A DNA stretch of 64,000 nucleotides from Halobacillus halophilus DSM 2266 (GTDB lineage Bacteria > Bacillota > Bacilli > Bacillales > Halobacillaceae). Under the pieces are notes generated by a model that was given only the letters and a program-made list of their open reading frames with translations, searched no databases and had not been told where the DNA came from. The stretch lies in assembly GCF_000284515.1 (NCBI RefSeq), contig NC_017668.1, positions 806,001 to 870,000 of the forward strand. Direction: 5' to 3'. Shown here in pieces: positions 49,352 through 58,051 of this stretch. The position numbers and the translations under genes are program-made. Position 1 is the stretch's first letter; each line of letters opens with the position of its first letter.

Positions 49352-50134
49352 ATGAATAATCATCCTATTGTAGAAATGGATCAGGTCTCTTTTAAATACG
49401 AAAGAGAATGGGTCGTAAAAGATGTGAATTTGACTATTAGACAGGGACAGTTCCTGGGACTGGTAGGTCCTAATGGTTCAGGGAAATCAACGTTAATAAA
49501 GCTCATGCTGGGACTTGCGAAACCGGACCGGGGTTCTATTACTCTTTACGATCGTCCAATTAAAAATTTCAGTAACTGGCAGGAAATTGGTTTCGTGTCC
49601 CAAAAGGCCAACAGTTTTAATTCTGGTTTTCCGGCCACAGTACTGGAAGTTGTAAAAGCTGGATTGGTTTCAAGAATTGGAACATTTAAATTTTTTAATA
49701 AAACGCATAAAGATAAAGCGTTGAAGGCTTTGCGTACAGTTGAAATGGAAGATTATGCTCATTCCAATATTGGGGAATTGTCAGGAGGGCAGCAGCAGCG
49801 GGTATTTATAGCACGCGCTCTGGTCAGTGATCCTTCTCTCCTTATTTTAGACGAGCCAACGGTAGGGGTGGACGCTAAGCACGTCACGGAATTCTATGAT
49901 CTGCTGGGCCGGTTAAATAAAGAACAGGGGATCACCCTGCTAATGGTAACGCACGATATCGGAACCATTACACAGCACGCCACCCATGTAGTATGTATGA
50001 ATAAAACCGTTCATTTCCACGGAAATACGGAAGAGTATAAAGAATTCAATGATGAAGATCTTAATCGTCTGTATGGTCATTCTGTCCAGCAGCTAACTCA
50101 CAATCACGACCATGACGAGGTGAATCCATCATGA
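49352..50134 (+). CDS. znuC: Zinc ABC transporter ATP-binding protein
   Basis: The ATG at 49352 follows GAGAGGG; five codons upstream in frame have no site. The 260-residue ATPase has Walker A GPNGSGKST (about 38-46), LSGGQQQRV (about 140-148) and Walker B LLILDEP (about 158-164), and ends in a His-rich tail 'HNHDHDEV'. The Mn/Zn family is indicated by its permease and Zur neighbours and Zur boxes. Confidence 0.88.
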   Translation: MNNHPIVEMDQVSFKYEREWVVKDVNLTIRQGQFLGLVGPNGSGKSTLIKLMLGLAKPDRGSITLYDRPIKNFSNWQEIGFVSQKANSFNSGFPATVLEVVKAGLVSRIGTFKFFNKTHKDKALKALRTVEMEDYAHSNIGELSGGQQQRVFIARALVSDPSLLILDEPTVGVDAKHVTEFYDLLGRLNKEQGITLLMVTHDIGTITQHATHVVCMNKTVHFHGNTEEYKEFNDEDLNRLYGHSVQQLTHNHDHDEVNPS

Positions 50135-50985
50135 TTGAAAGTTTTTTTCAGTATGAATTTCTCCAGAACGCAGCCATCACCGGAATACTGATCGGGATTG
50201 TAGCCCCTCTTCTCGGAGTATTCATTGTTGTAAGACGCCTTTCGCTGATTGCCGATGCTTTATCTCATATTACGTTGACCGGGATCGCAGCAAGCCTGCT
50301 GCTCGAGAAGAAGGTAACAGGTATTAATGACTGGAATCCTGTCTATATGGGAATGGTCTTTTCGGTTGGCGGCGCTATTTTAATTGAAAGGCTCCGAAAA
50401 CTTTATAAGCATTATGAAGAACTCGCTATTCCAATCATCCTTTCAGGCGGAATAGGTCTTGGGGTTATCCTCATATCACTCGCAGACGGATTTAATACCG
50501 ATCTGTTCAGCTATCTATTTGGAAGTGTAACGGCTGTCGATCGAACAAGCATGTGGACCGTGCTCATTATTACCATCATGGTTATTGCTATTGTTATACT
50601 ATTTTATAAAGAACTGTTTGTATTATCCTTTGATGAAGAGCAGGCCTCGATTTCCGGTGTGAACGGCCGTTGGATCCATCTTTTATTTATCGTTATGGTA
50701 GCGCTCGTTATAGCCGCTTCCATGCAGGTGGTAGGTATCTTGCTCGTTTCTGCCCTGATGACACTTCCAGTGGCTTCTGCGTTACGCCTGGCGAGGAGCT
50801 TTAAGCAGACAATTGGATTATCGATTGCATTTGGTGAGACCTCCGTATTGATCGGTTTGTTTTCATCTTATCACTTGAGTGTGCCTCCAGGCGGAACAAT
50901 TGTTATGGTTGCCGTAATTATTCTTGTGATGACGATTCTTTTCAAAAAGGTTAGAACCCAACAATGGATAAAGGGTGAAGTATAA
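50131..50985 (+). CDS. znuB: Zinc ABC transporter permease
   Basis: The 284-residue membrane protein has eight or nine helices and family 9 metal permease signatures: 'GIVAPLLGVFIVVRRLSLIADALSHITLTGIA' in outline (about 21-52) and 'VVGILLVSALMTLPVASA'. It overlaps znuC by 4 bp. Confidence 0.9.
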   Translation: MIESFFQYEFLQNAAITGILIGIVAPLLGVFIVVRRLSLIADALSHITLTGIAASLLLEKKVTGINDWNPVYMGMVFSVGGAILIERLRKLYKHYEELAIPIILSGGIGLGVILISLADGFNTDLFSYLFGSVTAVDRTSMWTVLIITIMVIAIVILFYKELFVLSFDEEQASISGVNGRWIHLLFIVMVALVIAASMQVVGILLVSALMTLPVASALRLARSFKQTIGLSIAFGETSVLIGLFSSYHLSVPPGGTIVMVAVIILVMTILFKKVRTQQWIKGEV

Positions 50986-51395
50986 TGAATGTCGAGACGG
51001 CTTTACAGCGTTTGAAAGAAAAAGGTTATAAACGTACGAAGCAAAGAGAACGGATTGTCGAGATATTTGTCCAGCAGGATCAGTATATTGCTGCAAAGGA
51101 TATTTTAAAAACCATACAGGAAGATTTCCCTGGGGTCAGTTATGATACGATTTACCGGAATCTTTACCTGCTTACCGAAGAGGAAATTCTGGAGGCGACA
51201 GAGCTTGGTGGAGAGAAACACTTTCGGCTGGGGTGTGAGACCCATGGCCATCACCATCATTTTATATGTACGACATGCGGAAAAACGAAGTCTATTGAAT
51301 TCTGTCCGATGAACAGCATTAATGAAAATTTAAAAGGCTACGACATTGAAAATCATAAGTTTGAAATCTACGGTAAATGTCCTCAATGCCATTAA
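50985..51395 (+). CDS. zur: Fur-family zinc uptake regulator
   Basis: The 136-residue protein has the Fur winged helix 'KRTKQRERIVEIF' and 'VSYDTIYRNLYLL', the sensor His cluster HGHHHHF (about 86-92) and two CxxC structural zinc sites (CTTC near 94-97, CPQC at the end). It overlaps the znuB stop codon by one base (TAATG). The operon position and Zur boxes make Zur the natural call over Fur or PerR. Confidence 0.88.
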   Translation: MNVETALQRLKEKGYKRTKQRERIVEIFVQQDQYIAAKDILKTIQEDFPGVSYDTIYRNLYLLTEEEILEATELGGEKHFRLGCETHGHHHHFICTTCGKTKSIEFCPMNSINENLKGYDIENHKFEIYGKCPQCH

Positions 51396-51396
51396 G

Positions 51397-51426
51397 AGTC
51401 TGCGGTGCGAGGCATCGCAGACTTCC
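51397..51426 (+). terminator. Terminator after zur
   Basis: AGTCTGCG pairs with CGCAGACT, followed by TCCTTTT. Confidence 0.75.
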
Positions 51427-51458
51427 TTTTAAAAGATTTCAAAAAGTAATGGTTACTA

Positions 51459-51487
51459 TTTACAAGGAGTAATCATTACGATATAAT
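51459..51487 (+). promoter_or_regulatory. znuA promoter with a Zur box in its spacer
   Basis: TTTACA (51459-51464), 17 bp, TATAAT (51482-51487). The 15-bp Zur box GAGTAATCATTACGA (51467-51481) fills the spacer almost exactly, so bound Zur would exclude RNA polymerase. Confidence 0.85.
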
Positions 51488-51516
51488 CTTGTTGGAATGG
51501 AAGAGGAGGGGAAACG

Positions 51517-52569
51517 GTGAAAAAACTAGCTATTATATTATTTATAACGATCTTAACATTTGCCATGGCGGCGTGCAGCGAAGATACTTCAAGTCAGGAA
51601 GATGATGCATCTGGAGAAAACAAAGAGTCTGCCTTGCAAATCCACACAACTGTATATCCTTTACAGTATTTTACAGAACAAATAGCAGGAGACGCGGTTG
51701 AAGTGGAAACCATTCTGCCTCCAGGAACCGATCCGCATACCTACGAGCCAACCACTAAAGAAATGGTGAATATGGCTGAGGCGGATGCCTTTATATATAA
51801 TGGAGCAGGCCTGGAAGGTTATGCTCAAAAAATCTCTGATTCTCTGAAACCTGAAGACGTTAAAGTATTAGAAGCGGCTAAAGGGATAGATTTAGAGGAG
51901 CAGGGACATACCCATGGGGAAGACTCTACAGAGGCTGAACACAGCGATGAGCATGCGCATGAAGACGAGGATCATGCTGACGAAGAAGATAGCACGTCTC
52001 ATGAGGGTGAAGAGCAGAGTGATCATGAAGGCCATGATCATGGAGAGAATGACCCTCACGTATGGCTGGATCCGATCCGTTCGATTCAGTTGGCTGAAAA
52101 TATTAAAGAAATGCTTATAGAGCTAAAGCCCGAGAAAGAGGAGCAGTTTAACCAAAATTTTGAAAAACTAAAACAGAAGCTTACGGATTTAGATCATCAA
52201 TTTCATGAACAGTTAGAAAACAAACCAAAAAATGAAATCATTGTTTCTCACGCAGCCTATGGGTACTGGGAGCAGGCGTACGGAATCGAACAAATTGCCG
52301 TTTCCGGTTTAAGTCCATCCAATGAGCCCTCCCAAAAGGAACTGGAGAATATTATTGAAACGGCCGAAGCTCATGATTTGAACCACGTTCTGTTCGAACA
52401 GAACGTCACCCCTAAAGTTGCGGAGGTTGTTCAAAGTGAAATTGGAGCTGAACCCCTGCGCATTCATAATCTTTCAGTTCTTACAGAAGAGGATATTCAG
52501 GATGATGAAAATTATATCAGTCTGATGAAGCAGAACCTGGAGAAATTAAACCAAGCTTTATCTGAATAA
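51517..52569 (+). CDS. znuA: Zinc-binding lipoprotein of the Znu transporter
   Basis: GTG start after GAGGGG. The 350-residue protein has a lipoprotein signal (lipobox MAAC, Cys20), a family 9 metal-binding fold with 'HTTVYPLQYF', 'PPGTDPHTYEPTTKE', a long His/Asp/Glu-rich loop (about 129-182) and 'HAAYGYW' and 'FEQNVTPK' ligand strands. The His-rich loop is typical of zinc rather than manganese binding proteins. It has its own Zur-controlled promoter, 120 bp after the zur operon. Confidence 0.92.
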   Translation: MKKLAIILFITILTFAMAACSEDTSSQEDDASGENKESALQIHTTVYPLQYFTEQIAGDAVEVETILPPGTDPHTYEPTTKEMVNMAEADAFIYNGAGLEGYAQKISDSLKPEDVKVLEAAKGIDLEEQGHTHGEDSTEAEHSDEHAHEDEDHADEEDSTSHEGEEQSDHEGHDHGENDPHVWLDPIRSIQLAENIKEMLIELKPEKEEQFNQNFEKLKQKLTDLDHQFHEQLENKPKNEIIVSHAAYGYWEQAYGIEQIAVSGLSPSNEPSQKELENIIETAEAHDLNHVLFEQNVTPKVAEVVQSEIGAEPLRIHNLSVLTEEDIQDDENYISLMKQNLEKLNQALSE

Positions 52570-52602
52570 AAAAACTGCGGACTTAGGCGTCCGCAGTTTT
52601 TT
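52569..52602. terminator. Bidirectional terminator between znuA and the MFS gene
   Basis: A perfect 14-bp stem AAAAAACTGCGGAC/GTCCGCAGTTTTTT around TTAGGC. Confidence 0.9.
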
Positions 52603-53755
52603 GTGTCTGAGGATCTCTCGATAATACGGTGGCAGCAAACACAATAACTAAAAGAGCAACAATAATATAAAAGAAAGACAGCCCTGGCATAAAATCTAAG
52701 AAGGCGCCGGATAGAAATGGACCAAGGATACTTCCAATACTAAAGGCCATCCCGCATAGTATATTGCCTGCCGGCAGAAGCTCCCGTGGCAGCAAATCGG
52801 TCATGTATGAAATTCCTAACGAAAATAAAGAGCCGACAAACAGTCCGCCCATCGCAAACGTAGCGAATAAGCCAAGGGTAGATTCCTCAAATATCGCCGC
52901 CAGAATAAAGGCGGCGATCCCTCCTGAAACAACGGTCAGGATAACAATCTTACGCCCCACGCGATCACTAAGTGCTCCCAGGGGGATTTGGGATAACAGA
53001 CTGGCTGCTGCGAAAGATGGAATAATAAACGACAGCACATTCACATCATGTCCGATCCTTAAACCATAGACAGGGAAAATACCGTGGAGAGTGGCCTCCA
53101 GAAATCCATAAGCCATCGGTGGAAGAAATGCGGCCCAGCCGATTTTAATTGCCTTGAGGAACCGCTTGTAAGAACTGGTTCCGTAAGCGGTAGCCTGATC
53201 GTTTGGAGGAGTCTCATTATTAACTCTCCACATCATAAGCCAGACCATTAAACTGAGTCCGGAAGACAAAAGAAACGGCAAGTAAATACTAAACTCAAGT
53301 AAATTGGTCATTAAGGGGCCAATGGTAAACCCTAAACTGAAAAATAGCCCGTAATAAGCGATGTTTTTGCCTCGTGAATGAGAGGCCGATGTAGCGGTAA
53401 TCCAAGTCTGAGTTCCGAAATGAAGCACCTGATCACCGATTCCAATTGCGACTCTTAATATAAACCAGAACCACAAAGCCTGCCAGAATGGAAAAAGAGC
53501 CAGGGAGATGAATACAAGAGCTCCTCCAATCATAATCACGGGCTTGTAGCCAAGCTTCTGAAGCGGTTTTTCCATAAAGGGAGAGGAAATGAGAATCCCG
53601 ATGTACAGCCCAGTTGCATGCAGGCCGTTGATCGAAGAGGAAATTCCGTTTTGTTCAAGAATAACAGCGAGCAGGGGAAGAAGCATGCCCTGTGAAAATC
53701 CTGATATCGTAACCAGTCCAATTAAAATCCAAAATCTTGTACGAGTGGAGACCAA
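52583..53755 (-). CDS. MFS efflux transporter, YfkF-like
   Basis: The start is TTG at 53755, 6 nt after GAGAGGAGGG; the longer frame with ATG has no site. The 390-residue protein has 12 membrane helices and the MFS loop motif 'GALSDRVGRKIVIL' (about 259-272). Length and position near yfkJIH, yfkD and a MscS gene suggest the counterpart of B. subtilis YfkF, a putative efflux protein of unknown substrate. Transcribed towards znuA. Confidence 0.85.
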   Translation of the reverse strand: MVSTRTRFWILIGLVTISGFSQGMLLPLLAVILEQNGISSSINGLHATGLYIGILISSPFMEKPLQKLGYKPVIMIGGALVFISLALFPFWQALWFWFILRVAIGIGDQVLHFGTQTWITATSASHSRGKNIAYYGLFFSLGFTIGPLMTNLLEFSIYLPFLLSSGLSLMVWLMMWRVNNETPPNDQATAYGTSSYKRFLKAIKIGWAAFLPPMAYGFLEATLHGIFPVYGLRIGHDVNVLSFIIPSFAAASLLSQIPLGALSDRVGRKIVILTVVSGGIAAFILAAIFEESTLGLFATFAMGGLFVGSLFSLGISYMTDLLPRELLPAGNILCGMAFSIGSILGPFLSGAFLDFMPGLSFFYIIVALLVIVFAATVLSRDPQTQKTADA

Positions 53756-53907
53756 AGAATTCCCTCCTCTCCAAATATATGATACCTTCATTATCGTAAA
53801 GGAATCTCAATAAATAGGGCAAGTCTTTTTACTTAGAAGGTTATGACAAGGGTTAAAACGGTTACTATATAAGTAAAGGCTTGAAAAATTCGAAAGGAGT
53901 GGAGAAC

Positions 53908-54297
53908 ATGGATTTTTATTTAAAAGAGAACGGGGTACGTACGTCATTTGATTATGGACAATTAAATATTTCAGGAGACGAAGCATTCGGTTTTCGGCCT
54001 TATCAATTAATGGTAGCTTCCATTGCCGGTTGCAGCATTGGAGTCTTCCGTAAAATACTAGACAAACAGCGGATTGAGTTTGAAGACATCAAAGTTACAG
54101 CAGATGTTACACGTAACTCGGAGATGGCGAATCGAATTGAAAAAATCCATCTCCATTATGCTGTGAAAGGCTATCGTCTTAACCAGGATAAACTGCTGAA
54201 AAATCTTGATATATCAAGAAATAATTGCTCGATGGTACAATCAGTTCAAAACAGTATTGAAGTAGAAGAAACACTTGAGTGCATCGAACTAAGCTAG
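53908..54297 (+). CDS. OsmC family protein
   Basis: The ATG at 53908 follows AAAGGAGTGG; nine codons upstream in frame have no site. The 129-residue protein has the OsmC fold pattern 'AFGFRPYQLMVASIAGCSIGVFRKIL' in outline, with one peroxidatic-type Cys at 'AGCS' (near 47) and a second at 'NNCSM' (near 108). OsmC proteins reduce organic peroxides, though many members are uncharacterised. Stands alone with a terminator. Confidence 0.87.
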   Translation: MDFYLKENGVRTSFDYGQLNISGDEAFGFRPYQLMVASIAGCSIGVFRKILDKQRIEFEDIKVTADVTRNSEMANRIEKIHLHYAVKGYRLNQDKLLKNLDISRNNCSMVQSVQNSIEVEETLECIELS

Positions 54298-54304
54298 TAA
54301 TATT

Positions 54305-54344
54305 AAAGAGCCTTATCCTAATGAAGGGTAAGCGCTCTTTTTTT
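54305..54344 (+). terminator. Terminator after the OsmC gene
   Basis: AAAGAGC pairs with GCTCTTT, with an inner CTTATCC/GGGTAAG helix, followed by TTTT. Confidence 0.82.
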
Positions 54345-54430
54345 GTGGAAAGTTTTTGTAAACCATCTTACACTCATAAAAAATAAATCCCAATGTAATA
54401 CATTATTTATAGAAAAAAGGAGAGTAGCTT

Positions 54431-55042
54431 ATGAAAAGCATGCTTTTAAAAGCAATATTCTATTTAGTTGGAATTGTTATCATTGCATTTGGTATATCCT
54501 TAACGATTAAAGCCGATTTAGGAGCAGGAGCGTGGGATGCGCTAAACGTTGGTTTAACAGAGTCTTTTGGACTTACAGTCGGAAACTGGGTCATTATCAT
54601 CGGTGCATTGTTAATTGTCAGCAACGCTCTCATCGCAAAAGAGCGCCCTGATGTACTGGCGGTCATTACTATATTAATCCTGGGGAAAGTTATCGATTTT
54701 TGGCTCTTAGGCGCATTGAATACGGTTGCGTTCTCTACGTTCTGGGAGCAATTAATTATCCTTCTCAGTGGTATTGTCGCTATTGCAATTGGAGTCGCTT
54801 TGTATTTGCAATCGAAGTTCTCTTTAAATCCGGTGGATGGGTTTATGGTGGCTCTGCAAAAACGATTCGGCTTTAGTCTGACACTCTCCAAGACACTTAC
54901 CGAAGCATTTGCATTGGTAGGAGCTCTGATACTCGGAGGGCCGATTGGCTTTGGAACGCTCGTTATTTTAATAGGAATCGGGCCGGCCATTCAGTTTTTC
55001 GATACAAAAGCTCAATGGGCTATGAATAAATTGCTTTCCTGA
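54431..55042 (+). CDS. YczE/YitT-type integral membrane protein
   Basis: The 203-residue protein has five membrane segments and the family start 'FYLVGIVIIAFGISLTIKADLGAGAWDAL' in outline (about 10-38) and 'PVDGFMVALQKRFGFSL' near 139. AAGGAG precedes the ATG. YczE in B. subtilis affects surfactin and related antibiotic production; YitT relatives are of unknown role. Followed at 64 bp by the YfkD gene. Confidence 0.82.
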   Translation: MKSMLLKAIFYLVGIVIIAFGISLTIKADLGAGAWDALNVGLTESFGLTVGNWVIIIGALLIVSNALIAKERPDVLAVITILILGKVIDFWLLGALNTVAFSTFWEQLIILLSGIVAIAIGVALYLQSKFSLNPVDGFMVALQKRFGFSLTLSKTLTEAFALVGALILGGPIGFGTLVILIGIGPAIQFFDTKAQWAMNKLLS

Positions 55043-55105
55043 GGTTTCCAGCATAGGAGGACTCTATCTTCCGCAGACTAAGAAAAACGAAAGGCGGTCA
55101 GAAAG

Positions 55106-55903
55106 ATGGAGGTAAGAAAAATCCTTTTAACTGCTGCAGTGGTTTGGCTGATGGGGGCTTGTTTATCAGGAATCGCAGTTGAAGCGAAGCAGGAAGACAG
55201 AAACGATACCCGTGTGCCAGGTCACGCGGTTAACATTTCTGAAAATAATACGTACACAAATAAGAATGGCGAAGATAGGAAATTGAATAAAGAAAGCAGA
55301 ACCCACGAGCTTCTCAAAGATACAAATGTGAAAATTACCAACCCGACACTAATTGAAATGTTCAATGAAACGTCGATCACTCCTTCCCCTTTTGCGATCG
55401 GATATAGAGGGGAGATCTTCCTTGGACGCTGGCCGCTTGCTTATCACTCTAAAGAAACCACGGTGAACTGGAAATATCAAAAAATTAATGAGAATGAACT
55501 TGATAATGTAAGTGGCCCTCAGACTAAAAAATTAAGTTATGAGCAAATCGTAGAGAAGCAGGTTCAGGGTGGCCTGACTACTCAAACCAGCCATAGTGAT
55601 CAATTGAGGGAAATGATTTTGCTTGAAGCGCAAAACAACTCAGACCTTCCGCTTGCTTATCAAACCGTGATCGGCAGGGGGACGACTCATAGTAAGACTT
55701 ACGACGTAGCTGTTGATTACAAAGGTGTTCTGCAGGCATATGCTCCCGCTCTTAAGGAAACAGGAGAAGCAGCTTTTGGGGATGTTTACATTCAGCTAAA
55801 GGGAAGCGACAAAAAGGTTATTGTAAAAAACGTAACCAAGCAGGAAATCGGAGCCTGGATTCCCGTAGAGAATCACATAAGCTTTCGATTGATTGCAGAG
55901 TAG
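55106..55903 (+). CDS. yfkD: YfkD family secreted protein
   Basis: The 265-residue protein has an N-terminal signal sequence (hydrophobic 8-24 with an AxA-type 'GIAVEAK' cleavage region) and then matches B. subtilis YfkD as I remember it: 'NTYTN...', 'TPSPFAIGYRGEIFLGRWPLAY', 'ETTVNWKYQKIN', 'PLAYQTVIGRGT' and 'VKNVTKQEIGAWIPV'. Function unknown. Convergent with the MscS gene, as with yfkC-yfkD of B. subtilis. Confidence 0.87.
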   Translation: MEVRKILLTAAVVWLMGACLSGIAVEAKQEDRNDTRVPGHAVNISENNTYTNKNGEDRKLNKESRTHELLKDTNVKITNPTLIEMFNETSITPSPFAIGYRGEIFLGRWPLAYHSKETTVNWKYQKINENELDNVSGPQTKKLSYEQIVEKQVQGGLTTQTSHSDQLREMILLEAQNNSDLPLAYQTVIGRGTTHSKTYDVAVDYKGVLQAYAPALKETGEAAFGDVYIQLKGSDKKVIVKNVTKQEIGAWIPVENHISFRLIAE

Positions 55904-55908
55904 AAGAC

Positions 55909-56772
55909 TTATTCTCCCGTTTCGGTGGAATAAGTCCTCATTTCAATGCGCTGCTCAGCCATAGCGACCTTATGTTTATGCATGGTTTCAGCGAGAATCC
56001 GCCGGGTTTCTTTGGCAGCTGTCCAGTAAACAAGGTCATAGACCAGTCCAGTCACTGTATATTCATAACCGCGATAGTGATCGTTCAAAGAGGTCATGCC
56101 ATAGACTTGAAAAGGCTCAATTGGCTTGTCCGCTAAATCCTTCTTCACATAGATAGATAGTTCTTCATTCATACGCACACAAGCTTCCTCTAAAACCTCA
56201 AACATGCGCTTTGGATCTTCTTTGAAGTTAGTCGTAACTTTTTCAATCACACGCATATGCTCAAAGTTATAATTCTCAATGGTTGTAATCTGTCCATTGC
56301 TTATGGTAAGCAGACGGCCGCTCCATTGCCGGATTTTTAAAAACCGGAGGCCGATTTCCTCTACCGTTCCATGAAAAGTATTATTGAGGGTTATAAAGTC
56401 ACCTTTATGAAGCTGCTTCTCATAAAGGAGAAACAAACCGTTGAAAAAATCTTTAATCAGGTTCTGAGCACCAAACCCAATAATAATACCAATGACTCCA
56501 GCCCCGGCCAGCAGTCTGCCAATAGGAATGAATTGATCGAGTACAATAAAAATAAATCCTATGACAGCTGCGTAACTGATGATGGAGTTAATCATGGATT
56601 CTAAGGTCTGCTCTTTTCGTTCCTCGATAAAGGAGGTACGTTTAAAGAATGATTGAATTATTTTCCTGGTAATAATGACAGCTAAGAAAAGTAAAAATGC
56701 GCTGCTTATAATAACTACTGCTGGACTTGGTTCTTCTATCCATGTTTTGAAATTTATATTATCTAAACCCAA
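55909..56772 (-). CDS. MscS-type mechanosensitive channel
   Basis: The start is TTG at 56772, 9 nt after AAGAGGAGG. The 287-residue protein has three membrane helices; the third, pore-lining one is GAGVIGIIIGFGAQNLIKDF (about 87-106), the MscS signature, then the beta domain 'GDFITLNN...GTVEEIGLRFLKIRQWSGRLLTI' in outline. It releases solutes on hypo-osmotic shock, important to a salt-adapted cell. Position next to yfkD suggests the yfkC equivalent. Confidence 0.9.
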   Translation of the reverse strand: MGLDNINFKTWIEEPSPAVVIISSAFLLFLAVIITRKIIQSFFKRTSFIEERKEQTLESMINSIISYAAVIGFIFIVLDQFIPIGRLLAGAGVIGIIIGFGAQNLIKDFFNGLFLLYEKQLHKGDFITLNNTFHGTVEEIGLRFLKIRQWSGRLLTISNGQITTIENYNFEHMRVIEKVTTNFKEDPKRMFEVLEEACVRMNEELSIYVKKDLADKPIEPFQVYGMTSLNDHYRGYEYTVTGLVYDLVYWTAAKETRRILAETMHKHKVAMAEQRIEMRTYSTETGE

Positions 56773-56817
56773 AGAATTCGACCTCCTCTTAGGCAAGTAT
56801 TATAGCATGTTTATCCA

Positions 56818-56853
56818 CCAGTATGTCCACGATGGACATAGAGCTATGCTTGT
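56818..56853 (+). repeat. 36-bp direct repeat, left copy
   Basis: The sequence CCAGTATGTCCACGATGGAC followed by ATAGAGCTATGCTTGT is found again at 61171-61206 with 31 of 36 identical. The two copies bracket the ABC exporter/two-component cassette. Each is followed by a complement of its CTATGCTT (AAGCATAG at 56883-56890 here). The 56854-56976 stretch otherwise holds only AT-rich sequence. Confidence 0.6.
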
Positions 56854-56976
56854 CTTAACTTTCATTTTCGATATGATCTCTTAAGCATAGTCTTAAAGAG
56901 TAAAAATCCCCACAAACATAAGCGAGTATTTACCTCATTATCCAATGTAATAAAAGATCATCCATTTTGTAAAAAC

Positions 56977-57026
56977 TGTCACCTCAGGTCATCCATAATA
57001 TGGATGACCTGAGGTGACATTTTTTT
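56977..57026 (+). terminator. Strong terminator-like hairpin before the ABC exporter operon
   Basis: A perfect 20-bp stem (TGTCACCTCAGGTCATCCAT with its complement, loop ATA) is followed by seven T. No gene ends before it on this strand, so it must terminate a short leader, antisense or stray transcript upstream of the exporter promoter. Confidence 0.8.
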
Positions 57027-57045
57027 CCAATTGTTTAAATGGTTA

Positions 57046-57107
57046 TTTTTAAGTTATTTTTAAGAACTTTATAAACGTCTTTTAAGTTTTTTGAGGGATA
57101 ATATGAT
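57046..57107 (+). promoter_or_regulatory. Promoter region of the ABC/two-component operon with TTTTAAG direct repeats
   Basis: TTTTTAAG occurs at 57046-57053 and 57057-57064 (11 bp apart) and TTTTAAG again at 57080-57086 (two helical turns on). OmpR-type regulators bind such direct repeats. A -10-like TATGAT lies at 57102-57107, 27 bp before the first gene. The encoded response regulator is the likely binder. Confidence 0.55.
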
Positions 57108-57133
57108 TAAGAAACGTAAGGGGAGGAACAAAA

Positions 57134-58051
57134 ATGACCCAGCCCATTGCTCAAATCATAAATGTTAAGAAAAGTATAGGAAACACACCCATTATCCACG
57201 GGATATCACTCGATATTTATCCAGGAGAAGTATTTGGTTTCCTTGGACCCAATGGAGCCGGTAAGACCACAATGATTCGAATGCTTGTAGGCCTCATGAA
57301 GATGTCTGAAGGAGAGATTTATATTCAAGGTCATCACATTCAGCGTGATTTTGAAAAGGCTATCGCCCAAGTAGGCGGCATAATTGAAAATCCTGAAATG
57401 TATTCATATCTTACCGGACTTGAAAATTTGAAACACTATGCTCGCCTTACCCCGAAGGACATTCCAAAGAAACGTCTAGAGGAAATCATTAAACTAGTAG
57501 GACTTGAAAAGAGAATCGACGAGAAAGTAAAAGGATATTCTCTAGGGATGCGACAAAGGCTGGGGATTGCTCAGGCTCTTCTTCATTCGCCATCACTATT
57601 GATCCTTGATGAGCCTACGAATGGTCTTGATCCTGCAGGTATAAGGGAGATACGTCAGTATATCCGAAGGATCGCTCATGAAGAGAACCTGGCAGTTTTT
57701 GTTTCGAGCCACTTGCTGTCCGAGATGCAGCTTATGTGTGACCGAATTGGGATTATACAACACGGGCGGTTGATTCGTGTAGAGAAAATTCAGGATCTTG
57801 TAAGTGAAAATATAGATCTTACCGTTAAGTTAAAAGCTGCCCCTGTTGAAAAAGCTTTCCAGCTATTAACCGACCAATCATGGGAGCCCGAAAAGCAAGA
57901 TGACTGGATTGAATTGACTGTTTCAGAAGAAGAAGAGATCCCTGAAGTAGCTGAGTTACTGATATCAAACCAAATCAAGCTTTATCAAATCTACTCTAAT
58001 GTACAAACCTTGGAAGATACATTCCTAGAATTAACCAGGGAGGAATCATAA
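57134..58051 (+). CDS. ABC exporter ATPase, BcrA type
   Basis: The 305-residue ATPase follows GGGGAGG. It has Walker A GPNGAGKTT (about 40-48), signature YSLGMRQRLGIA (about 136-147), Walker B LLILDEPTNGLDPAG (about 157-171) and the C-terminal extension of BcrA-like exporters. The 'SLGM' variant of the signature is typical of this group. Partner permease overlaps by 1 bp. Likely exports or removes a peptide antibiotic or lipid-linked compound. Confidence 0.9.
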   Translation: MTQPIAQIINVKKSIGNTPIIHGISLDIYPGEVFGFLGPNGAGKTTMIRMLVGLMKMSEGEIYIQGHHIQRDFEKAIAQVGGIIENPEMYSYLTGLENLKHYARLTPKDIPKKRLEEIIKLVGLEKRIDEKVKGYSLGMRQRLGIAQALLHSPSLLILDEPTNGLDPAGIREIRQYIRRIAHEENLAVFVSSHLLSEMQLMCDRIGIIQHGRLIRVEKIQDLVSENIDLTVKLKAAPVEKAFQLLTDQSWEPEKQDDWIELTVSEEEEIPEVAELLISNQIKLYQIYSNVQTLEDTFLELTREES

